A stretch of 64,000 nt of DNA from CADEFQ01 sp050249415 (GTDB taxonomy: Bacteria > Pseudomonadota > Gammaproteobacteria > Steroidobacterales > Steroidobacteraceae). Below are positions 8,453 to 16,712 of the stretch, in pieces (the first letter of the stretch is position 1; every line of letters starts with the position of its first letter). The position numbers and the translations under genes are program-made. A model generated the notes under the pieces. The model saw only the letters and a program-made list of their open reading frames with translations, ran no database searches and was not told the origin of the DNA. The stretch covers positions 124,001-188,000 of the forward strand of contig JBFWQO010000004.1 in NCBI GenBank assembly GCA_050249415.1, given 5' to 3'.

Positions 8453-8710
8453 ATGGCCAAAGGTCAATCACTGCAGGATCCCTTCCTGAACGCGCTGCGC
8501 AAGGAGCGCATCCCCGTATCGATCTACCTGGTCAACGGGATCAAGCTCCAGGGCCAGATCGATTCGTTCGACCAGTTCGTCGTGTTGCTGAAGAACAGCG
8601 TGAGCCAGATGGTGTACAAGCACGCCATCTCGACGGTGGTTCCCGCCCGCAACGTGCGCGTACCGTCCGCCGACGAAGCCGATGCGCCGGCAGAGCCGCA
8701 AGCGGAGTAA
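8453..8710 (+). CDS. hfq: RNA chaperone Hfq
   Basis: This 85-residue Sm-like protein forms a hexameric ring that pairs small RNAs with mRNAs. The core is highly conserved: QDPFLNALRKERIPVSIYLVNGIKLQG (Sm1) and YKHAISTVVPARNVRV (Sm2, with the YKHA poly-U pocket). The C-terminal tail is short and acidic (SADEADAPAEPQAE), so it lacks the long disordered tail of E. coli Hfq. A strong AAGGAG site precedes ATG 8453. The stop and the hflX start overlap as TAATG. Confidence 0.98.
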   Translation: MAKGQSLQDPFLNALRKERIPVSIYLVNGIKLQGQIDSFDQFVVLLKNSVSQMVYKHAISTVVPARNVRVPSADEADAPAEPQAE

Positions 8711-10065
8711 TGTTCGAACGCCCACGCACCGGTGAACGTGCGGTGCTCGTGCGCCTCGGCCTCGGCGCACCCGTGGATCCCCTCGACATCGAGGAATTCA
8801 CGCAGCTCGCGGTGTCCGCGGGCGCGCAGCCTGTCGCCACCATCACCGGGCGGCGCGAGCGGCCCGACCCGCGTTACTTCGTCGGCAGCGGCAAGGCCGA
8901 GGAGATTCGTGCCGGCGCGCAACTGCATGCGGCCGATGTCATCCTCGTCGACCACGCGCTCTCGCCGAGCCAGGAGCGCAATCTCGAGAAGCTGACGGGC
9001 CGGCGCGTGCTCGATCGCAATGGCCTCATCCTCGACATTTTCGCGCAGCGCGCGCGCAGCCACGAAGGCAAGCTGCAGGTCGAGCTCGCACAGCTTAAGC
9101 ACATCGCGACCCGGCTCGTGCGCGGCTGGACCCACCTCGAACGCCAGCGCGGCGGCGGCATCGGCCTGCGTGGCCCCGGCGAGACGCAGCTCGAAACCGA
9201 CCGCCGCCTCGTCGCCCAGCGCGTGCGTGTGCTGACGCAACGGCTCGGGAAACTGCAGCTGCAGCGCGAGACGGGGCGGCGTGCGCGGGCGGAGATCCCG
9301 GTGCCGTCGGTCGCGCTCGTGGGATACACCAATGCCGGCAAGTCGACGCTGTTTCGCGCCATGACCGGCGCCGACGCCTACGTCGCCGACCAGCTGTTCG
9401 CGACGCTCGATCCGCTCGTGCGCCGCCTCGTGCTGCCGGGCGGCACGCAGTGCGTGTTCGCCGACACGGTCGGCTTCATCCGCGAACTGCCGCACGAACT
9501 CGTCGCCGCGTTTCGCTCGACCCTCACCGAAGCGCGCGAGGCGACACTGCTGCTGCACGTGATCGATGCCAGCGATCCGCGTCGCGACGAACACGTCGAT
9601 GCGGTCAACGCGGTGCTCGACGAGATCGGCGCGGGCGAGATCCCGCAGGTGCGCGTCTACAACAAGATCGACCGCCTCGAGGGCGAACCGCATCTCGAAC
9701 GCGATGCCGGCGGCGAAGTCGCGAGCGTCTGGATATCGGCGGCGCGCGGCGAGGGCCTCGACCTGCTGCGCACGGCGATCGCCGGCCGGCTCGCACGCAG
9801 CGTGCGCGCGGCGACCGTGCAATTGCCGGCGGGGCTCGGGGCCCTGCGCTCACGGCTCTTTGCAGCCGGCGCGGTCAGTGCCGAGCGCGCACTCGACGAT
9901 GGCGGCAGCGAACTGTCGGTGCAGCTGCCGGACGTCGAGTTGCTGGCGCTCACGCGAACCCCGGGCGTGCGGGTCACGGTCGACCCGCCGGCCGCGAACG
10001 TACCAGCGGCGCTCGCCGGACTGCTAGAATCCCGGATTCCCCCGGCGGTTGCGGACGCTCACTGA
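8710..10065 (+). CDS. hflX: GTPase HflX, ribosome-splitting factor
   Basis: HflX splits stalled 70S ribosomes, typically under heat stress. Its 451 residues hold the N-terminal HflX domain (ending near GGGIGLRGPGETQLETDRR, with a coiled-coil linker) followed by the G domain: P-loop GYTNAGKST at residues 205-213, LFATLDP, DTVGFI and NKID. The C-terminal tail is shorter and alanine-rich. ATG 8710 overlaps the hfq stop by one base, indicating coupling. It sits between hfq and hflK as in E. coli. Confidence 0.97.
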   Translation: MFERPRTGERAVLVRLGLGAPVDPLDIEEFTQLAVSAGAQPVATITGRRERPDPRYFVGSGKAEEIRAGAQLHAADVILVDHALSPSQERNLEKLTGRRVLDRNGLILDIFAQRARSHEGKLQVELAQLKHIATRLVRGWTHLERQRGGGIGLRGPGETQLETDRRLVAQRVRVLTQRLGKLQLQRETGRRARAEIPVPSVALVGYTNAGKSTLFRAMTGADAYVADQLFATLDPLVRRLVLPGGTQCVFADTVGFIRELPHELVAAFRSTLTEAREATLLLHVIDASDPRRDEHVDAVNAVLDEIGAGEIPQVRVYNKIDRLEGEPHLERDAGGEVASVWISAARGEGLDLLRTAIAGRLARSVRAATVQLPAGLGALRSRLFAAGAVSAERALDDGGSELSVQLPDVELLALTRTPGVRVTVDPPAANVPAALAGLLESRIPPAVADAH

Positions 10066-10067
10066 CT

Positions 10068-11162
10068 ATGGCTTGGAATCAACCTGGCGGACAGCAGAAT
10101 CCTTGGGGCCGGCGGCCCGGCGGATCCGACGGCGTCGAACAGGCCGTCAAGGAATGGCAGCGCCGGATCGAAGCGTTCTTCGGCGGCGGCGACGGCCAGA
10201 AGGGCATCTCGCCGCTGCTGATCCTCGCGATCGTGGTCGTCATCTGGCTCCTGTCGGGGTTCTACCAGGTGAACCCGGCCGAGCGTGGCGTGGTGCAACG
10301 CTTCGGCAAGTTCGTCGGCGTGCGCGATCCGGGCTGGGGCTGGCGCCTGCGCGGCGTCGAGACCGTCACCAAGGTGAACGTATCAGCGGTCAACAGCGTC
10401 AAGTACGAGTCGCGCGTGCTCACCGCCGACATCAATCTCGTCAACCTCACCCTCGGCGTGCAATACCAGCTCAGCGATCCGGTGAAGGTCCTGTTCGGTG
10501 TGCGCGACCCCGAGTCGACCCTGCGCGAAGTCAGCGAGAGCGCCGTGCGCGAAGTGGTCGGGCGCGGCGACCTCGAGGCGATCCTCGTCTCGGCACGCCA
10601 GCAGGTGACGGCACGCACGAAAGACCTGATCCAGGGCTCGCTCGATGCGTACGGTACCGGCATCCACGTGACCAGCGTGAACCTGACCGAAGTGCAGGTG
10701 CCCGAGGCGGTCGTGCCCTCGCAGCGCGATGCGAACAAGGCGATCGCCGATCGCGAGCGCCTGCAGAAGGAAGCCGAGGCCTACCAGAGCGGCATCATTC
10801 CGGTGGCCGAGGGTGCCGCGGCGCGCCAGATCCAGGATGCCGAAGCGTACAAGGCCCAGGTGACCGCGCTCGCGGTGGGTGAGGCCGCGCGCTTCACGGA
10901 ATTGCGCGCGGCCTACGAGGCCGCGCCACGCGTGACCCGCGAGCGCCTCTACCTCGACACGATCGAGAGCGTGCTGAAAGGGTCGAAGAAAGTCGTGATC
11001 GATTCGAAGGCCGCGGGCAGCAACCTCATCTACCTGCCGCTCGACAGGCTGACCGAGGGGCGCGGGCGTGACGTCGATACGGGCTCGGCGTCGGGGGCGA
11101 CAGCCACGCCGCCGGATACGGAGACCGTCACGGTCGAAGGCCGCCAGCGGGGAGAACGCTGA
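10068..11162 (+). CDS. hflK: FtsH protease modulator HflK
   Basis: HflK and HflC form a large SPFH-domain cage around FtsH in the inner membrane. The protein has 364 residues: a Gly/Pro/Gln-rich cytosolic N-terminus, one transmembrane helix (about residues 48-65, LLILAIVVVIWLLSGFY), then the SPFH domain (QVNPAERGVVQRFGKF) and a long helical region. I chose ATG 10068 because the MAWNQPGGQQNPWG start is typical of the family; the frame open upstream is a shadow of hflX. It starts two bases after the hflX stop and its TGA overlaps the hflC ATG. Confidence 0.96.
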   Translation: MAWNQPGGQQNPWGRRPGGSDGVEQAVKEWQRRIEAFFGGGDGQKGISPLLILAIVVVIWLLSGFYQVNPAERGVVQRFGKFVGVRDPGWGWRLRGVETVTKVNVSAVNSVKYESRVLTADINLVNLTLGVQYQLSDPVKVLFGVRDPESTLREVSESAVREVVGRGDLEAILVSARQQVTARTKDLIQGSLDAYGTGIHVTSVNLTEVQVPEAVVPSQRDANKAIADRERLQKEAEAYQSGIIPVAEGAAARQIQDAEAYKAQVTALAVGEAARFTELRAAYEAAPRVTRERLYLDTIESVLKGSKKVVIDSKAAGSNLIYLPLDRLTEGRGRDVDTGSASGATATPPDTETVTVEGRQRGER

Positions 11163-12037
11163 TGCCCTCGCGTGCCGTACCCATCGTCGTCGCCGTCGTC
11201 GTGCTGCTGATCGTGGCGGCGTCGTCGCTGTTCACCGTGCAGCAGACCCAGCTCGCAATCCGCACGCAGTTCGGTGAAATCAAGGGCAGCGACTATGGCC
11301 CGGGCCTGCACCTCAAGTGGCCGTTCATCGACCAGGTGGCGCGCTTCGAGCGGCGCGTGGTCACGCAGAACTACGCCGGCGAGACGTTCCTGACGAACGA
11401 GAACCGCGGCCTGCTGGTCGATTTCTACGTGAAATGGCGCGTCGCCGATGCCGCGAAGTACTTTCGCGCGACCGGCGGCAACGAGCAGGACGCGGCCCAG
11501 CGCCTCGGCGATATCGTCAAGGACGGCATCAAGAATGCCGTCGCGCAACGCACCTTGCGCGAAGTCGTGACCTCCGAGCGTGCGGCCGTGACCGGCGAGA
11601 TGATCGGTCGCGCGAGCACCGCGGTCGATGCGTTCGGTATCCAGCTGGTCGACGTGCGCCTGCAGCGCATCGACCTGCCGGACGACGTCGCGGCGCGGGT
11701 CTACGAGACGATGAAGCAGAACTTCGAGAAGCAGGCGCGGCAGCTGCGCGGCGAGGGCGAGAAGGACAGCCAGCGCATCAAGGCGGAAGCCGATCGCAAG
11801 CGCACCGAGATTCTCTCGGCGGCGGCGCGCGATGCGCTGCGCATCCGCGGCGAGGGCGACGCGGTGGCGGCGGCGACCTACGCCAAAGCCTACGACCGCA
11901 ACCCCGAGTTCTACGCGTTCTACCGGAGTCTGCAGGCCTACCGCAATTCGATCGGCAAGGACGGCGACGTGCTGGTGGTGAGCCCGGACAGCGAGTTCTT
12001 CAAGTACTTCAAGAACCCCGCGCCGGGCAACCGCTAG
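11162..12037 (+). CDS. hflC: FtsH protease modulator HflC
   Basis: This is the partner of HflK in the FtsH-regulating membrane complex. Of 291 residues, the first 25 form a signal-anchor helix (VPIVVAVVVLLIVAASSLF), followed by the SPFH domain beginning at VQQTQLAIRTQFGEI and a helical C-terminal region rich in E, K, R and A (GEGEKDSQRIKAEADRKR). The TGATG overlap with hflK implies coupled translation and a 1:1 complex. Confidence 0.97.
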   Translation: MPSRAVPIVVAVVVLLIVAASSLFTVQQTQLAIRTQFGEIKGSDYGPGLHLKWPFIDQVARFERRVVTQNYAGETFLTNENRGLLVDFYVKWRVADAAKYFRATGGNEQDAAQRLGDIVKDGIKNAVAQRTLREVVTSERAAVTGEMIGRASTAVDAFGIQLVDVRLQRIDLPDDVAARVYETMKQNFEKQARQLRGEGEKDSQRIKAEADRKRTEILSAAARDALRIRGEGDAVAAATYAKAYDRNPEFYAFYRSLQAYRNSIGKDGDVLVVSPDSEFFKYFKNPAPGNR

Positions 12038-12041
12038 GCCG

Positions 12042-12239
12042 ATGGCGCTCGACTGGGCGGACCTGCTGGGCGCGCTCGCGCTGCTCCTCGTGATCGAGGG
12101 GCTGCTGCCGTTCGCGAACCCGGCGGGCCTGAAGCGTGCCATGGCGCGCATCGTCGAGCTCGGCGACCGGGAGCTGCGCATCGCGGGGTTCATGACGATG
12201 CTGTCCGGTCTCGTTCTCCTCTTCCTGATACGGTCGTAG
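12042..12239 (+). CDS. DUF2065 small membrane protein (YjeT family)
   Basis: This 65-residue protein has two hydrophobic helices (about 8-26 and 47-63) with a short positively charged turn (PAGLKRAMARI) between them. That matches the YjeT/DUF2065 family, found almost always between hflC and purA, as here. The function is unknown; the position suggests a small partner of the HflKC-FtsH complex, but nothing in the sequence proves it. It begins four bases after hflC and ends three bases before purA. Confidence 0.88.
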   Translation: MALDWADLLGALALLLVIEGLLPFANPAGLKRAMARIVELGDRELRIAGFMTMLSGLVLLFLIRS

Positions 12240-12242
12240 CGC

Positions 12243-13535
12243 ATGGGCAAGTTCGTCGTCGTCATCGGCACCCAGTGGGGGGATGAGGGCAAGGGCAAGG
12301 TCGTCGACCTCCTGACCGAGCGGGCCGCCGCGGTGGCGCGCTTCCAGGGCGGGCACAACGCCGGCCACACGCTGGTGATACGCGGCGAGAAGACGATCCT
12401 GTCGCTGATTCCCTCCGGCATCCTGCGCGAGGGTGTGCAATGCTTCGTCGGCAACGGCGTCGTGCTGTCGCTCGAGGCGCTGCTGCGCGAATCGCAGACG
12501 CTCACCGACAAGGGCGTGCCGGTGTTCGAGCGGCTGCGCATCTCGCCGAACTGCCCGCTGATCCTGCCTTCGCACGTGGCGCTCGACCGCGCACGCGAAG
12601 CGGCGCGCGGCGCCAATGCGATCGGCACGACCGGGCGCGGCATCGGGCCCGCCTACGAGGACAAGGTGGCACGCCGCGCGGTGCGCGTCGCCGATCTCTT
12701 TCATCGCAAGCGCTTCGCGGCGCAGCTCGGCGAGCTGCTCGATTACCACAACTTCGTGCTGCAGCACTATTTCCGCCAGGGCGCGCTCGACTTCCAGAAG
12801 ACCCTCGACGAGCAGCTCGCGTTCGCCGAGAAGGTGAAGCCGCTCGTCACCGACGTGACCGCCGCGCTGAATGCGCTGCGGGTCGGGGGCGCCGCCGTGA
12901 TGTTCGAGGGCGCGCAGGGCGCGCTGCTCGACGTCGACCACGGCACGTATCCCTATGTCACGTCGTCGAACACGACGGCGGGGTTCGCGGCGACCGGCAC
13001 CGGCCTCGGGCCGCGCGCCATCGACTATGTGCTCGGCATCGTGAAGGCCTACACGACCCGCGTCGGCGCCGGGCCCTTCCCGACCGAGCTGTTCGACGAA
13101 GCCGGCCAGCACCTGTCGCGGGTCGGGCACGAGTTCGGCTCGGTGACCGGCCGGGCGCGGCGCTGCGGCTGGTTCGACGCGGTGGCACTGCGCCGCTCGA
13201 TCGTGCACTCCAGTGTTTCCGGGCTCTGCATCACCAAGCTCGATGTGCTCGACGGGCTCGATTCGATCAGTGTCTGTGTCGGCTACCGGCTCGGGGATGC
13301 GACCCTGTCCGAGCCGCCGGCGCTCATGGAGGCCTATGCCGACGTGACGCCGGTCTACGAAGAGCTGCCGGGGTGGAAGGAATCGACGATCGGCATCCGC
13401 TCGTACGATGCGCTGCCGGCGAACGCGCGGCGCTACCTCGAGCGCATCGCCGAGCTCACCGGCACGCCGATCGATGTCGTGTCGACCGGCCCGGACCGCG
13501 AGCAGACGATCGTCCTGCGTCACCCGTTCGACTGA
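12243..13535 (+). CDS. purA: Adenylosuccinate synthetase
   Basis: PurA makes adenylosuccinate from IMP, aspartate and GTP, the first committed step to AMP. The N-terminal GTQWGDEGKGKVVD P-loop, GGHNAGHT, TTGRGIGPAYEDKVARRAVR and the C-terminal STGPDREQTI are all present at normal length (430 residues). The start ATG follows DUF2065 by three bases, so it ends the superoperon that begins at nnr. No terminator hairpin is visible after its stop; the next gene, vapC, converges on it 12 bases further on. Confidence 0.98.
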   Translation: MGKFVVVIGTQWGDEGKGKVVDLLTERAAAVARFQGGHNAGHTLVIRGEKTILSLIPSGILREGVQCFVGNGVVLSLEALLRESQTLTDKGVPVFERLRISPNCPLILPSHVALDRAREAARGANAIGTTGRGIGPAYEDKVARRAVRVADLFHRKRFAAQLGELLDYHNFVLQHYFRQGALDFQKTLDEQLAFAEKVKPLVTDVTAALNALRVGGAAVMFEGAQGALLDVDHGTYPYVTSSNTTAGFAATGTGLGPRAIDYVLGIVKAYTTRVGAGPFPTELFDEAGQHLSRVGHEFGSVTGRARRCGWFDAVALRRSIVHSSVSGLCITKLDVLDGLDSISVCVGYRLGDATLSEPPALMEAYADVTPVYEELPGWKESTIGIRSYDALPANARRYLERIAELTGTPIDVVSTGPDREQTIVLRHPFD

Positions 13536-13547
13536 GCATGTCACCTC

Positions 13548-13952
13548 TCATATGGCTGGAAGCAGCTTCAGTTCCGGCTCGATTCGGGCAATGCGCACGA
13601 AATCCCGGTCGCAGTGGAGCAGTGGCATGCGATGGTCGATGGCATGGGTCGCGATCAGGCAATCGTTGGCCGATCGCGGCGTAAATCCCGCCCACCTGCA
13701 TCGCGCGTACAGCCGGGCCGCAGCACGCGACGCCGCGCGCGCATCGGGCATGACGAGCAGCGGCAATTCGCCCAGGATGCGGTCCCATCGGTCGAAGCGC
13801 TCCGGCCGATCGGCGCCCTGCAGTACTTCCTGGAGAATCGGTGGGGCCAGCCACACGGATAGCGATCGCTGGAGCGCTGCGGCCAGCAGTTCCACTTCGG
13901 CTGTCGAATCGCCGCGCAGGAAGGCAATCCACACCGACGAATCGACGAGCAT
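13548..13952 (-). CDS. vapC: PIN-domain ribonuclease toxin (VapC family)
   Basis: This 134-residue PIN-domain protein is the probable toxin of a VapBC pair; such toxins cut tRNA or rRNA. The first acidic residue is in MLVDSSVWIAFLRG, the second in a glutamate-bearing LQEVLQG segment, and the third and fourth in ANDCLIATHAIDH and LLHCDRDF. All four acidic positions of the magnesium site appear to be kept, so the toxin looks intact. It follows vapB by six bases on the minus strand. The pair sits directly after purA, at the left end of the accessory block. Confidence 0.9.
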   Translation of the reverse strand: MLVDSSVWIAFLRGDSTAEVELLAAALQRSLSVWLAPPILQEVLQGADRPERFDRWDRILGELPLLVMPDARAASRAAARLYARCRWAGFTPRSANDCLIATHAIDHRMPLLHCDRDFVRIARIEPELKLLPAI

Positions 13953-13958
13953 GGAGCT

Positions 13959-14186
13959 TCAGCGTCGCGGCGAAGCCGCCTTCGGGTCGTATCCGGGTGC
14001 GACGCCTCCGGTGCCGCGCAAAGCCAGGACGGCTGAATAGTCGCGACTGCGCACGAAGTGATCGAGCGCCGCGTGGACGGCTTCCCTCGTTGTATTGACC
14101 CTCGCCAGGCGCTTGACACGATCGACCAGCCGCGCATCGAGCACGATGTTGGTGCGCCCGGCGGCTGACCTGTCGGCATCCTTCAT
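13959..14186 (-). CDS. vapB: VapB-family antitoxin
   Basis: This 75-residue antitoxin has the pattern RTNIVLDARLVDRVKRLARVNTTREAVHAALDHFV, which matches the VapB family with a ribbon-helix-helix-like DNA-binding start and a C-terminal toxin-binding tail. I prefer ATG 14186 because a GAGG ribosome site precedes it; an in-frame ATG at 14219 would extend the protein through the probable operator. It is the first gene of the pair, as expected if antitoxin must be made in excess. Autorepression through the palindrome at 14200-14216 is likely. Confidence 0.88.
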   Translation of the reverse strand: MKDADRSAAGRTNIVLDARLVDRVKRLARVNTTREAVHAALDHFVRSRDYSAVLALRGTGGVAPGYDPKAASPRR

Positions 14187-14199
14187 GCGGCGATCCTCA

Positions 14200-14216
14200 T
14201 ACACACCGAATGTGTA
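14200..14216. promoter_or_regulatory. Candidate VapB operator (inverted repeat)
   Basis: TACACA and TGTGTA form perfect 6-bp arms around CCGAA, 14 bases upstream of the vapB ATG. The position and symmetry fit a VapBC autoregulatory operator. No clear -35/-10 pair was found, so promoter placement is open. Confidence 0.6.
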
Positions 14217-14225
14217 CAAACCAGT

Positions 14226-15305
14226 CTACGGCGAGCGGCTGTGCTGTGCAAGCAGCTCTCCCGGGTCGCCCGGAGAGGTCCTGCGACTCCCGCAGAGCCG
14301 CCGCCAGGTGTCGAGCACCGTATCGGCGGTGATCCCGAGGATGCTGGTCGCGCCTGCGACGGTGCCCGTGAGCACGGCGACCGGTGTACCGACACCGCCC
14401 GGGCGAAACCGCGCGGGATCGGCGACACCGAACAGCGTGACGGTGGGGCGGCCGAGCGCCGCCGCGACGTGCGCCGGACCGGTGTCCACGCTGACGAGGC
14501 TGTGGCAGCGCGCAAGGAGCGGCAGCAGCACGGGAATCGGCAGATCATCGGCGACATTGTGCAGGTCGTCCACGGCCGCCGCCGCCGCGATATCCTCATT
14601 GAGCGCGAATTCCTCGCGCACGCCGAGCAGCAGCAGCGTGGCGTCGGGCAGCGCCGCGCGCACGCCGCGGATCACCTCGCCCCAGCGCGCCTCGGGCCAG
14701 TACTTGGTGTTGCTCGCGCGCCGGCGAAAATGGCCGCGCATCGTGCGCTTGTTGCCCGCCTGGAATGCGACGAGGGTGCGCCCCGCGAGCCCGCGCCGCG
14801 CGAGCCACGCATCGCACGCGCGGCGCTCGTCATCGGTCAGGTCGAGCGTGACATTCGCGGCGCGCGGCGGGGGCGGAGGGGGCGGCGGCGTGAGGGCCGG
14901 CGGATCGAGTGCCGCCATGCGCAGCCAGCGCTCGACGAAGTGTTCGCAGGGCAGCCACGGCAGGTCGCGTGTGTCACAGACGAGGGCGTCGCCGATGCCC
15001 GCGCGGCGCAACAGGTCGCGGCCGTGGCCGCCGCCGTCGCAATACCACGCAGGGCCCGCGCCCCGCGCGCGCAGTTGCCGTACGAGCGCCTGTTGTTCGC
15101 GGTCGAGCCAGTAGGGCGTGCGGCGGCTCGTGAGCGTGTAGATCTCGCCGACGCCGGTGCGCGGTGCGAGCAGCGGCCGCGCCCAGCCACCCGAGGTGAT
15201 CACGTCGACCGGTGTGCCGAAACGGGCGTGCAGCTGCTGGATCAGCGCGGTGACGAGCACCATGTCGCCGAACGCGCCGCAGCGCATGACGAGGGGACGG
15301 GCCAT
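14226..15305 (-). CDS. Glycosyltransferase family 9 (heptosyltransferase-like)
   Basis: This 359-residue protein has a GT-B fold of the heptosyltransferase kind. The N-terminus PLVMRCGAFGDMVLVTALIQQLHARFG matches the acceptor-side domain. The C-terminal half has FQAGNKRTMRG, then VDTGPAHVAAALGRPTVTLFG, the nucleotide-sugar site. A run of eight prolines (near 14868-14893) joins the two domains, which is unusual. The start ATG 15305 begins the conserved sequence; the open frame upstream is antisense shadow. It lies 40 bases after the sco gene on the same strand and may be the last gene of the nirK operon, although a role in nitrite reduction is not expected. LPS or glycan assembly is likely, the exact sugar unknown. 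Confidence 0.85.
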   Translation of the reverse strand: MARPLVMRCGAFGDMVLVTALIQQLHARFGTPVDVITSGGWARPLLAPRTGVGEIYTLTSRRTPYWLDREQQALVRQLRARGAGPAWYCDGGGHGRDLLRRAGIGDALVCDTRDLPWLPCEHFVERWLRMAALDPPALTPPPPPPPPRAANVTLDLTDDERRACDAWLARRGLAGRTLVAFQAGNKRTMRGHFRRRASNTKYWPEARWGEVIRGVRAALPDATLLLLGVREEFALNEDIAAAAAVDDLHNVADDLPIPVLLPLLARCHSLVSVDTGPAHVAAALGRPTVTLFGVADPARFRPGGVGTPVAVLTGTVAGATSILGITADTVLDTWRRLCGSRRTSPGDPGELLAQHSRSP

Positions 15306-15345
15306 GCGGCATTGTGCGGGGGGCTTCCGTTGCCCGCAAATCAGG

Positions 15346-15927
15346 TCAGGGCAGTGCGGCGACGATCTCCGGATCCACCCGCCCGAGGACCGAGCTCCGG
15401 CGCAGGATCTCGCCGTCGCGCGACAGCACCGTGAGCACGCTCGAATGGTTGAATTCGCCGTCGGGGAGCTTGCGGTACTGGATCGACAGCAGCGCGGCGA
15501 TCTTGCGGATCGTCGCCTCGTCCGAGGTCGCGAGCGTCCAGCGCGCGGGATCGATGCGCCGCGCCTTCGCGAGCGCCGTGAGCGCGGCCGGTGTATCGCG
15601 CACCGGGTCGACCGTGACCATGAGCACGCGCAGTTGCGCGCGCCGCTTCGGCTCGAGCGAGCGCTCGACCGCACGGATCGTGTCGATCAGCAGCGGGCAC
15701 GCCGCCGGGCAGCTCGCGTAGAACATCGTGACGATCACCGGCTGCCCCCGGTATGCGTCGAGGCCGATTCGCCGGCCCGACTGGTCCGTGAGCGCGGCAT
15801 CGAGCCGGTAGATCGAGCCGGGCGGCAACGCGGTACTCGCTGTGGCCGCATCGGCCGCGCGCGCGGCGGTCGCGTGCATGAGGCTGCCGATCAGCGCGAT
15901 CGCGAGGGCCGGTCCCCGTCGTCTCAT
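15346..15927 (-). CDS. SCO1/SenC/PrrC family copper chaperone
   Basis: This 193-residue exported thioredoxin-fold protein has a signal peptide at 1-24 and the copper motif FYASCPAACPLL (CxxxCP), with a distal histidine in EFNHSSVL. SCO proteins deliver copper to cupredoxin sites, usually CuA of cytochrome oxidase. Here it is translationally coupled (ATGA overlap) to nirV behind nirK, so delivery of copper to the nitrite reductase is the simplest inference. The start ATG 15927 lies over the nirV stop; a much longer open frame upstream is shadow of nirV and nirK. Confidence 0.9.
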   Translation of the reverse strand: MRRRGPALAIALIGSLMHATAARAADAATASTALPPGSIYRLDAALTDQSGRRIGLDAYRGQPVIVTMFYASCPAACPLLIDTIRAVERSLEPKRRAQLRVLMVTVDPVRDTPAALTALAKARRIDPARWTLATSDEATIRKIAALLSIQYRKLPDGEFNHSSVLTVLSRDGEILRRSSVLGRVDPEIVAALP

Positions 15928-16712
15928 GGCCTGCCTGCCCGGGCGGCCGCCTTCGCATCGTACGCGCAGCGAAACCCCATCGTCGCGGACGTGTAGTTCG
16001 CCTGCATGCTCGAGAGCATCGCGATGCGCATCAGGGTCGCGTAGTTGTCCTTCTCTTCCATCGTGAGCGCGCCCGAGCCGCAGAACTTCATCAGGTCCGG
16101 GTCGCCCTGTTCGCGGTTGTCGCCCGAGATCATCATCGAGGCGAGATCGAAGACCCATTCCCACACCACACCGTGCAGGTCGCGGATGCCGTACGCATTG
16201 GCCGGTGTGCCGCCGGCTTCGGGCAGTGTCGCCGTGGCCGGGCGCGAGTACCACGCGAGGATGCGCTGCTTCCATGCCGGATCGTTGCGGCCGTCGCGTT
16301 GCGTGTCGCTCGCCGCGGCCACGTACTCCCACTCGTGCCAGGTCGGCAGGCGGCCGCCCTTCGATTCGCAGTAGGCGCTCGCCGCGAACCAGCTCACCTG
16401 CACGACCGGCCGGCGCGCGAGTGCCGTGCCGGGGGCGTCGGCCGCCTGCCAGTGCTGCAGGTAGCCGCTGTCCGCGAACACGCGCGCGACGCGCTCGCGC
16501 CGCCACTCGGGTTGCCCGCGCACGAAGCGCGCGTAGTCGGCGTTGGTGACGGGCGAGCGGTCGAGTGCGAAAGGCGTGACGATCACTTCCTTGACGCCCT
16601 GCGCCGGCGGCAACACCGAGCGGTAGCGGCCGCCCGGTATGTCGACCGCGGGCGCAGGCAGCGTTGCCGCGAGGGCGGCGACCGCGAGCGCCGCGGCGAG
16701 GCCCGTCCTCAA
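15924..16712 (-). CDS. nirV: NirV-like formylglycine-generating-enzyme family protein
   Basis: This 262-residue exported protein belongs to the SUMF1/FGE-sulfatase family: FALDRSPVTNADYARFV, VVQVSWFAASAYCESKGGRLPTWHEWEYVAAA, NAYGIRDLHGVVWEWVFD and MGFRCAYDA. Proteins of this type next to nirK are called NirV; their role in nitrite reduction is not settled. It overlaps nirK (ATGA at 16709-16712) and sco in the same way, so the three are coupled. The paired cysteines that make classic FGEs catalytic are not both visible, suggesting a binding or assembly role rather than formylglycine formation. Confidence 0.88.
   Translation of the reverse strand: MRTGLAAALAVAALAATLPAPAVDIPGGRYRSVLPPAQGVKEVIVTPFALDRSPVTNADYARFVRGQPEWRRERVARVFADSGYLQHWQAADAPGTALARRPVVQVSWFAASAYCESKGGRLPTWHEWEYVAAASDTQRDGRNDPAWKQRILAWYSRPATATLPEAGGTPANAYGIRDLHGVVWEWVFDLASMMISGDNREQGDPDLMKFCGSGALTMEEKDNYATLMRIAMLSSMQANYTSATMGFRCAYDAKAAARAGRP

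Noticed and set aside
10025..10030. TAGAAT near the end of hflX as an hflK promoter
   Set aside because: It lies about 38 bases before hflK inside coding sequence with no -35; hflX and hflK are close enough for simple co-transcription.
14868..14893. The proline run in the GT9 gene as a sign of a frameshift
   Set aside because: The frame is open on both sides with conserved motifs before and after, so it is a linker rather than a break.
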